Shown: positions 7,194 through 11,353 of the stretch, piece after piece
How the letters are laid out: the number at the start of each line of letters is the position of its first letter
How positions within the stretch are numbered: position 1 is the stretch's first letter
From: Lachnoclostridium sp. UBA1241
GTDB lineage: Bacteria > Bacillota > Clostridia > Lachnospirales > Lachnospiraceae
Reading direction: 5' to 3'
DNA: 11,353 nucleotides
NCBI GenBank assembly: GCA_002308955.1
Contig: DBWJ01000006.1
Location: 1 to 11,353, forward strand
Translations under genes and position numbers: made by a program
The notes under the pieces: generated by a model
What the model saw: only the letters and a program-made list of their open reading frames with translations
Told to the model about the DNA's origin: nothing
Databases searched by the model: none

Positions 7194-7850
7194 CTAATCC
7201 AGCCAGCACGCGAGCTGCTGAAGACCCTTAAGACATTCGTATCCTTCATCGGATGTGAAATGTGCCTCCACAAGCTCCAGTACCCGCAGTTGCTTCATCT
7301 CCTGAAAAACTCTGTAATCCGGCATGACAAGCTCGGTAATCCGAAGCACCTGCACTCCGGTGAAATGAAGAATATCCCGGTACAATTCGTAAAAAAGCCT
7401 CTCTGCCCGTCGGTCCGTGGCATCCATGCCCTCGGCCTGGGAAAGAGCAATCACCTCAAGGAAATCAAAGCCGGATACAATATGCGGTTTATAATTCTCC
7501 CATGCTGCCTGCGCCGCGTCGGAATGTGCCTCGTTATATTCTTCATCGTCAAATCCGAACATGGAAGGATTCAGCAGATTGTTCCGCCTTTCCTGATTCA
7601 AAAAGGCTTCAATGTTCTTCCCTCGCAGACAGTAAACCCACTCGTCACCGCCATCCGTATCCGCAAACGGTTCCGGCGGAACCTCCGTGGACAATTCAAC
7701 TTCATAACCGTTATTAAACCGGTTGCTGCGACCGATTTTCACGTACTTAATCTTCTCCAATGCTTCCTGCGTCAGATCTTCCTCTGCAGGCCAATTCAGC
7801 GCCTTTTTCGCCACATCTTCCAACCATCTGTTCTCAAACTGCACACCCAT
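7194..7850 (-). CDS. LRR-cap-like protein with C-terminal leucine-rich segment
   Basis: A 218-residue protein. Its first 38 residues (VQFENRWLEDVAKKALNWP...LTQEALEKIKYVKI) resemble the helical cap that opens bacterial internalin-type leucine-rich repeat domains. The canonical repeats do not follow at once: an acidic region of about 120 residues intervenes. Residues 165-218 then contain two LRR-like strands (VLRITELVMPD, LRVLELVEAHF) and end at LKGLQQLACWLD. No secretion signal is present, so it is likely cytoplasmic. AGGAAAGGAG lies before ATG 7850. The inserted central region, or loss of repeats, is unusual for the family; the assignment is inference. Confidence 0.75.
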   Translation of the reverse strand: MGVQFENRWLEDVAKKALNWPAEEDLTQEALEKIKYVKIGRSNRFNNGYEVELSTEVPPEPFADTDGGDEWVYCLRGKNIEAFLNQERRNNLLNPSMFGFDDEEYNEAHSDAAQAAWENYKPHIVSGFDFLEVIALSQAEGMDATDRRAERLFYELYRDILHFTGVQVLRITELVMPDYRVFQEMKQLRVLELVEAHFTSDEGYECLKGLQQLACWLD

Positions 7851-7871
7851 TGTAAAGTCTCCTTTCCTGAT

Positions 7872-8024
7872 TTAGATTGAATTCCCCAAGTTAATATCAA
7901 ACGGTGCTATCAATAGCTTCTGCAATTCTCTGTTGTATAGTTCAAAGAAGGCTTTGATGGCTTTGCCGTAGTTTTCCCCGTTATTCTTCTGCCTTCTGCT
8001 TCTTTCGCTTGACTGCCACAATGA
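7872..8024 (-). pseudogene. Possible 3' remnant of a displaced gene
   Basis: In the gap before the LRR-cap gene, the minus frame with left bases divisible by 3 is open from 8024 (just after TAA at 8027-8025) to TAA 7874-7872. Its last 36 codons read ENYGKAIKAFFELYNRELQ then KLLIAPFDINLGNSI, with coding-like composition and an amphipathic helix. No ribosome site or usual ATG opens it. Its 5' part overlaps the 3' end of the two-TM gene in another frame. The stop lies 21 bases before the next start, the position expected of the former upstream gene in an operon. It could be a chance frame; a truncated C-terminus is the better reading. Confidence 0.45.
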
Positions 8025-8628
8025 TTAAAAGGATGATAGGAAGCACCAGACATTCCACGCAGGCTGTTGCAAAGCATACCGCAATCCGCTTTGTCCGAAA
8101 CGCATTCAATGCTTCGCTGTACGGCGTTGCGCAATCTATGTAACTCCGTCCGGAAAGGCCATACTTCTTATTGACTTTCTCCAATGCCTTTTGTGTTGTT
8201 GACAGATCTAACCGGTTTGCATTGGAAAGATCCAGCTTCACTTTCCCGGAATCCGGAATGTTGAAAACATCATCGGCAATCAAAACAGCCCACGGATTAT
8301 CATCATCAATGGTACGCATGGCGCTGTTTCTTGTTTCTTCACTTACCTGATTCCCGGAGTACACGTAAAACTGCGTGCAGGTGTAAAAATTGCATAAAAA
8401 CCAGTTCGGTCTCTTGTCTTTCACTGCCACAGGTTTGCCTTTCTCCATCCAGACATAGACTCCGGTCGGCTCCAATTCACGCATATCCACGGTAACCATA
8501 TCCCCGGAATTCTCCTCAATAACCTTCTCCTTATCGAAAAGGATTCTCTCCCACGGAATCACGAAGAAGAACGGGACATTAAGAAGTATTACGAGCATCA
8601 GAATTGCTCTGCCGCGTCTGTTAACCAT
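7981..8628 (-). CDS. Two-TM membrane protein with external domain, unknown function
   Basis: A 215-residue protein, first gene of the accessory operon. Basic N-terminus VNRRGR precedes TM1 (about 8-25). A hydrophilic region (26-182) with C79, C84 and C166 probably faces outside. TM2 (183-206) is followed by the basic tail KRKKQKAEE. The positive-inside pattern supports both ends in the cytoplasm. The domain contains alternating strand-like segments such as KVKLDLSNANRLDL, but no family is recognised. AAAGGGG lies 8 bases before ATG 8628. The promoter at 8661-8690 drives it directly. Confidence 0.78.
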   Translation of the reverse strand: MVNRRGRAILMLVILLNVPFFFVIPWERILFDKEKVIEENSGDMVTVDMRELEPTGVYVWMEKGKPVAVKDKRPNWFLCNFYTCTQFYVYSGNQVSEETRNSAMRTIDDDNPWAVLIADDVFNIPDSGKVKLDLSNANRLDLSTTQKALEKVNKKYGLSGRSYIDCATPYSEALNAFRTKRIAVCFATACVECLVLPIILLIIVAVKRKKQKAEE

Positions 8629-8660
8629 TGCATTTTCCCCTTTAAAAACTGCTTTCGAAG

Positions 8661-8690
8661 ATTATACCACATTTTCATATCGTCTGTCAC
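8661..8690 (-). promoter_or_regulatory. Promoter of the accessory operon
   Basis: On the minus strand GTGACA (8690-8685, five of six bases of TTGACA) is separated by 18 bases from a perfect TATAAT (8666-8661), preceded by TGG (extended -10). It lies 33 bases before ATG 8628. No other equally good promoter is evident in the cluster down to 2868, so the downstream genes are probably read from here. Confidence 0.8.
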
Positions 8691-8730
8691 TCAAAACCTT
8701 TATGTAACGAAAGCATTACGTCTGAAGACA

Positions 8731-8766
8731 AAAAAAGCGGAAAGCCGGATTTCTCCTGCTTTCCGC
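8731..8766 (-). terminator. Intrinsic terminator after tRNA-Thr
   Basis: GCGGAAAGC (8737-8745) pairs with GCTTTCCGC (8758-8766), a perfect 9-bp GC-rich stem with a 12-base loop. Minus-strand transcription then meets a run of seven T residues. It lies 14 bases after the tRNA discriminator base and closes the conserved cluster. Confidence 0.93.
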
Positions 8767-8779
8767 AATCTTCACTGTA

Positions 8780-8851
8780 AGCTGATGGCGGGAATTGAAC
8801 CCGCGACCTCTTCCTTACCAAGGAAACGCTCTACCCCTGAGCCACATCAGC
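8780..8851 (-). tRNA. tRNA-Thr (anticodon GGT)
   Basis: The minus strand folds into a full cloverleaf. The acceptor stem is GCTGATG/CATCAGC. The D arm is GCTC...GAGC with AGGGGTA loop. The anticodon stem TTTCC/GGAAG (one T-G pair) encloses loop TTGGTAA with anticodon GGT. The T arm is GCGGG-TTCAATT-CCCGC, and the discriminator is T (8780). It reads threonine ACC and ACT codons. CCA is not encoded. Confidence 0.96.
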
Positions 8852-8864
8852 AATCACGAATGCT

Positions 8865-8893
8865 ATAATACCACACGCGTTTTGGTTTTGCAA
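8865..8893 (-). promoter_or_regulatory. Promoter of tRNA-Thr
   Basis: TTGCAA (8893-8888) and TATTAT (8870-8865) are separated by 17 bases on the minus strand, with TGG extending the -10. The tRNA 5' end follows 14 bases later. It lies between the sigma factor stop and the tRNA, so the tRNA can be made apart from the upstream operon as well as by read-through, since no terminator separates them. Confidence 0.75.
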
Positions 8894-8896
8894 GCA

Positions 8897-9529
8897 CTAT
8901 TTTTGCTTTCCGGCGCCTCTTTCCGCGGGAGGGCAGATTCCCAGTTCGCGCACCTTCCGCCGGATCCGCTGAAGCGTGTTGTCAATGGATTTCGGCGACT
9001 TATTAAGCTTCGTCGCAATCTCCCGGTAATCCATGCCCTGCAGGTACTCGGTGAACACCGCCGCCTCCGTCTTACTGAGTGCATCGAAAATCTTCTTCCG
9101 AAGCGTTCCGGCATTTTCTCTTTGAATCACCTGGCTCTCGGGATTGTCATATCGCCCGACGCCGTACAGCCCGCTTCCGTCTTCGCTCTGAAAAGCCGGG
9201 GAATCAAGCGGAATATAGTCTTCCATTGCACCGTGCTTCTTTCGGTTGCTTGCCGTCACGGCGTTTAACATCTTGCCTCGTACGCATAACGCGGCAAATG
9301 TGACAAAACTCGCCCCGTTCTCCTTCGAATAACCGCGAATTGCCTGCAGAAGACCGATCATACCCTCCTGCAGCAGATCGTCCCACTCGCCCCAGGAAAG
9401 GTACAGGTTGCGTGCCTCAAACCGCACCAGGTCCTTATGTTTTACGAGAAGAAACTCCTCCGCGTTCTTATCCTTCTTCGCCGTCTCACAGAGCTCTTCA
9501 TCGCTTAGTACGCTGTAATCCTTTGTCAT
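8897..9529 (-). CDS. sigH: SigH/Spo0H-like sigma-70 family sigma factor
   Basis: A 210-residue sigma factor with the length and layout of SigH. Region 2 begins near SDEELCETAKKDKNAEEFLL, and the core-binding 2.1-2.2 segment is DDLLQEGMIGLLQAIRGY (50-67). A linker with IPLDSP follows region 2.4. Region 4 (DYREIATKLNKSPKSIDNTLQRIRRKV, 167-193) is the helix-turn-helix that reads the -35 element. In Bacillus, SigH directs the transition to stationary phase and sporulation; in this group the regulon may differ. ATG 9529 overlaps the rlmB stop by 4 bases (ATGA), a coupled start. Location after mrnC and rlmB agrees with Firmicutes sigH, though the Bacillus gene yacP/rae1 that separates them is absent. 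Confidence 0.9.
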   Translation of the reverse strand: MTKDYSVLSDEELCETAKKDKNAEEFLLVKHKDLVRFEARNLYLSWGEWDDLLQEGMIGLLQAIRGYSKENGASFVTFAALCVRGKMLNAVTASNRKKHGAMEDYIPLDSPAFQSEDGSGLYGVGRYDNPESQVIQRENAGTLRKKIFDALSKTEAAVFTEYLQGMDYREIATKLNKSPKSIDNTLQRIRRKVRELGICPPAERGAGKQK

Positions 9530-10281
9530 TTGCCACCCATTCGCTGACGTAAGATTTCATATGCAAGGACGCCCATTGCAACCGATGCATTCAGGGAATC
9601 GATATCCCCCTTCATCGGAATGGAAGCGGTTATATCGCAGTGTTCCTTTACAAGCCGGCTGACGCCGCTTCCTTCATTGCCGATAACAAGCCCGATCGGT
9701 CCGGTCAGATTGGTCTTATACATTGTCTCCCCGGCCATATCCGCACAGACAAACCAGACTCCCTGCTTTTTCAGGTCTTCCATGGTTCTTGTCAGGTTGG
9801 TCACCTTCGCGACCGGAGTGTAGTTAAGCGCTCCCGCCGAAGTTCTGGCAACCGTGGCGGTAAGTCCCACCGCACGGTTCTTCGGAATAATTACCCCGTG
9901 CGCCCCTACCTGGTTGGCGGTACGAATCATCGCACCGAGATTGTGCGGATCCTCGATTCCGTCGAGAAGAATCAGAAACGGCGGTTCGCCCTTATCCTCG
10001 GCAATCTTCAAAATATCGTCCACCTCGGCATAGTTGTAAGCAGCAGCCTGCGCAATCACGCCCTGATGCTTGCCGGTAGTGCTCATATGATCAAGCCGTT
10101 CCTTATCAACGAAATTGACAATCGTGCCGCCCTTCTCCGCCTCGCGGAGTATCGAGCGGACCGGTCCGTCCTTACAGTCCTTAAGCACATACAGTTTATC
10201 AACGGTCTTTCCGGAACGGTACGCCTCCAAAACCGCGTTCCGCCCCTCGATCAAAGTCTCGCTGTATCTCTGTTCATCCAT
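9526..10281 (-). CDS. rlmB: 23S rRNA (guanosine-2'-O-)-methyltransferase RlmB
   Basis: A 251-residue SPOUT methyltransferase of the TrmH/RlmB type, which methylates the ribose 2'-OH of a guanosine in 23S rRNA with S-adenosylmethionine. The N-terminal substrate-binding domain starts with LIEGRNAVLEAY. Motif 1 is LDGIEDPHNLGAMIRTA (about 106-122, with the N and R of the active site), motif 2 VIGNEGSGVSRLV (about 199-211) and motif 3 IPMKGDIDSLNASVA (about 221-235), the knotted cofactor site. I chose ATG 10281 because AAAGGA lies about 10 bases upstream; ATG 10311 would add ten non-conserved residues and lacks a good site. Overlaps sigH by 4 bases. Confidence 0.95.
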   Translation of the reverse strand: MDEQRYSETLIEGRNAVLEAYRSGKTVDKLYVLKDCKDGPVRSILREAEKGGTIVNFVDKERLDHMSTTGKHQGVIAQAAAYNYAEVDDILKIAEDKGEPPFLILLDGIEDPHNLGAMIRTANQVGAHGVIIPKNRAVGLTATVARTSAGALNYTPVAKVTNLTRTMEDLKKQGVWFVCADMAGETMYKTNLTGPIGLVIGNEGSGVSRLVKEHCDITASIPMKGDIDSLNASVAMGVLAYEILRQRMGGK

Positions 10282-10337
10282 GATTTCTATTCCTTTCGTC
10301 CGCACTTTCATGCTCAGCGGACCGACAGCTTCGTACT

Positions 10338-10751
10338 TTATTCCTGTCCAAAAACCAGCTCCATGATCCGGTCCGTTCTGCCCTCTAAATACAAGAATCC
10401 GATCAGTGCCTCGAACCCGGTCGCAATCCGGTAATCGGTAACCGATGCGTGCTTCGCAACGGTGTAGGATTTGGCGTTACGCCCGCGCTTATAGACGGTC
10501 GTCTCCTCTTCGGTAAGAAGCGGCAGAATGCGCGTCATCAGCTCCTTCTGCGCCTCGGCCTTCACCTCGTCGGCCGCGTGCTTATGCAGGTGGTTCACCG
10601 TCCGCTCCTGCTCACAGAGAAGCCTTGTGCGGATCAGTAACGAATATACTGCATCGCCGACAAATGCCAGCGCTAACGGCGCGTACTGCTTCGCGTCGAC
10701 GGTCTCATAGCCGAACCGTTCCCGGATAATGGAAGTCAGATCTTCTCCCAT
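10338..10751 (-). CDS. mrnC: Mini-ribonuclease III (23S rRNA maturation)
   Basis: A 137-residue RNase III catalytic domain without a double-stranded-RNA-binding domain, the defining layout of Mini-III. LALAFVGDAVYSLLIRTRL carries catalytic D33. The second acidic site is E114 in GFEALIGFLYLEGR, and KRGRNAK fits the signature of the family. The enzyme trims 23S rRNA precursor ends in Firmicutes. ATG 10751 overlaps the cysS 3' end by 16 bases, with GAGGG 6 bases upstream; such coupling to cysS is usual. A 56-base gap leads to rlmB. Confidence 0.95.
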   Translation of the reverse strand: MGEDLTSIIRERFGYETVDAKQYAPLALAFVGDAVYSLLIRTRLLCEQERTVNHLHKHAADEVKAEAQKELMTRILPLLTEEETTVYKRGRNAKSYTVAKHASVTDYRIATGFEALIGFLYLEGRTDRIMELVFGQE

Positions 10752-11353
10752 ACGACGCCCTCTCTCGTGTCCTTAATCTGAATGCCCTTTTCAAGAAGCT
10801 CCGCACGGATTGCGTCAGCTTTTGCAAAATCCTTTGCCTTCTTGGCTTCGGCACGCTCCGCAATCTTCGCATTAACGAATGCGGTCAGCTCGTCATCGGC
10901 CTTGGCTGCGGGCTCTTCCGTCTGTGCTGCCGTCAGTCCGAGACTTAATACGGTATCGAAGCTCTCCGCAAGGGCAAACTTCGTCCCGTCGCTGATATCG
11001 GCCTTCAGAACATCATATAATACGGTAATCGCCGAAGCAGTATTGATATCGTTGCACAGGCAGTCCTCAAACTGCTTTCTGTAAGAATCGAAAGCTGCCT
11101 GATCCACCGGCGTATCCTTCTTAAGCGAAGCAATTCTCTTCACGAGCTTATCGTAAGAAGCCGTCATCTGGTCGAGCACCTCGTAAGAGAACTCGAGAGG
11201 CTTACGGTAATGGCTCTGCAAGCAGAAGAAACGGTATACAAGCGGCTTGTAGCCCTTGCTCTCGATGAGGGAAACCGTAAGGAAATCACCCTTTGATTTG
11301 CTCATCTTGCCGCTCTTATCGTTCAGATGATGCACATGGAACCAGTAATTGCA
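10736..11353 (-). CDS. cysS: Cysteinyl-tRNA synthetase, C-terminal part (5' end outside window)
   Basis: The frame is open to the window edge (CNYWFHVHHLNDKSGKMSKS...). KMSKS with following KGDFLTV is the class I ATP-binding loop of CysRS. The helical anticodon-binding and DALR-like region follows (LVYRFFCLQSHYRKPLEFSY), then a C-terminal tail ending KDTREGVVWEKI. The HIGH motif and zinc ligands lie outside the window. The enzyme charges tRNA-Cys. GTG 11335 lies inside the open frame and is not the start. Overlaps mrnC by 16 bases. Confidence 0.96.
   Translation of the reverse strand, partial: CNYWFHVHHLNDKSGKMSKSKGDFLTVSLIESKGYKPLVYRFFCLQSHYRKPLEFSYEVLDQMTASYDKLVKRIASLKKDTPVDQAAFDSYRKQFEDCLCNDINTASAITVLYDVLKADISDGTKFALAESFDTVLSLGLTAAQTEEPAAKADDELTAFVNAKIAERAEAKKAKDFAKADAIRAELLEKGIQIKDTREGVVWEKI

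Noticed and set aside
7910..8134. 74-codon minus-strand frame overlapping the two-TM gene
   Set aside because: No ribosome binding site, low-complexity and basic composition, and it lies in a shifted frame over a well-supported gene.
8781..8851. Attachment-site duplication from the tRNA 3' end within the window
   Set aside because: I looked for the T-arm/acceptor sequence elsewhere in the accessory block and saw no second copy, so an integrated element with both ends here is not supported.
10736..11335. GTG at 11335 as the start of a separate short gene
   Set aside because: The frame stays open upstream to the window edge and continues typical CysRS sequence (YWFHVHHLN before KMSKS), so it is an internal codon.

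Overview
The window reads as a Clostridia genome (Firmicutes), most likely Lachnospiraceae. This rests on a translation-related minus-strand cluster (cysS, mrnC, rlmB, a sigH-like sigma factor, tRNA-Thr), AGGAGG-type ribosome binding sites, and typical TTGACA/TATAAT-like promoters. GC content is roughly 50-57% in the conserved block and about one third in parts of the accessory block. The taxonomic call is inference from gene content, not from a search. Every gene I can support lies on the minus strand, so transcription runs from high to low coordinates.

Region 1 (11353 to 8737) is conserved housekeeping. It holds the C-terminal part of cysteinyl-tRNA synthetase (cut by the window end), Mini-ribonuclease III, the 23S rRNA 2'-O-methyltransferase RlmB, a SigH/Spo0H-type sigma factor, and a tRNA-Thr(GGT) gene with its own promoter and a strong intrinsic terminator. 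cysS and mrnC overlap, as do rlmB and sigH, which indicates one transcription unit for tRNA charging, RNA maturation and rRNA modification.

Region 2 (8690 to 2824) is an accessory same-strand cluster directly downstream of the tRNA 3' end. One good promoter (8661-8690) stands at its head and one intrinsic terminator (2832-2854) at its tail. Between them are nine small genes with short gaps or overlaps: a two-TM membrane protein, an LRR-cap-like protein, an unrecognised soluble protein, an alpha/beta hydrolase, a DUF3592-like membrane protein, YccF, a small acidic AT-rich protein, a zinc-ribbon plus two-TM protein, a GNAT acetyltransferase and an AadA-like nucleotidyltransferase (ten counting both of the last two enzymes). 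A coding-looking remnant lies in the 7872-8024 gap. The mixed base composition, the remnant and the absence of a shared pathway suggest gene-by-gene accretion beside a tRNA.

Region 3 (2732 to 1 and beyond) is one very large open reading frame that is still open at the window edge, with at least 910 residues visible. It encodes an N-terminal zinc ribbon, a first MORN block, a charged helix, a long acidic Ala/Glu/Val/Thr region with heptad periodicity, a second block of five 23-residue MORN repeats, and another acidic heptad region. Because it has no stop inside the window it is easily overlooked, and its antisense strand gives misleading Ser/Ala/Thr-rich frames.

I did not find CRISPR arrays, insertion sequences, phage genes or an obvious riboswitch. 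No stretch longer than 300 bases lacks a gene; the largest gaps (8629-8779 and 7851-7980) hold a promoter plus terminator and the gene remnant.
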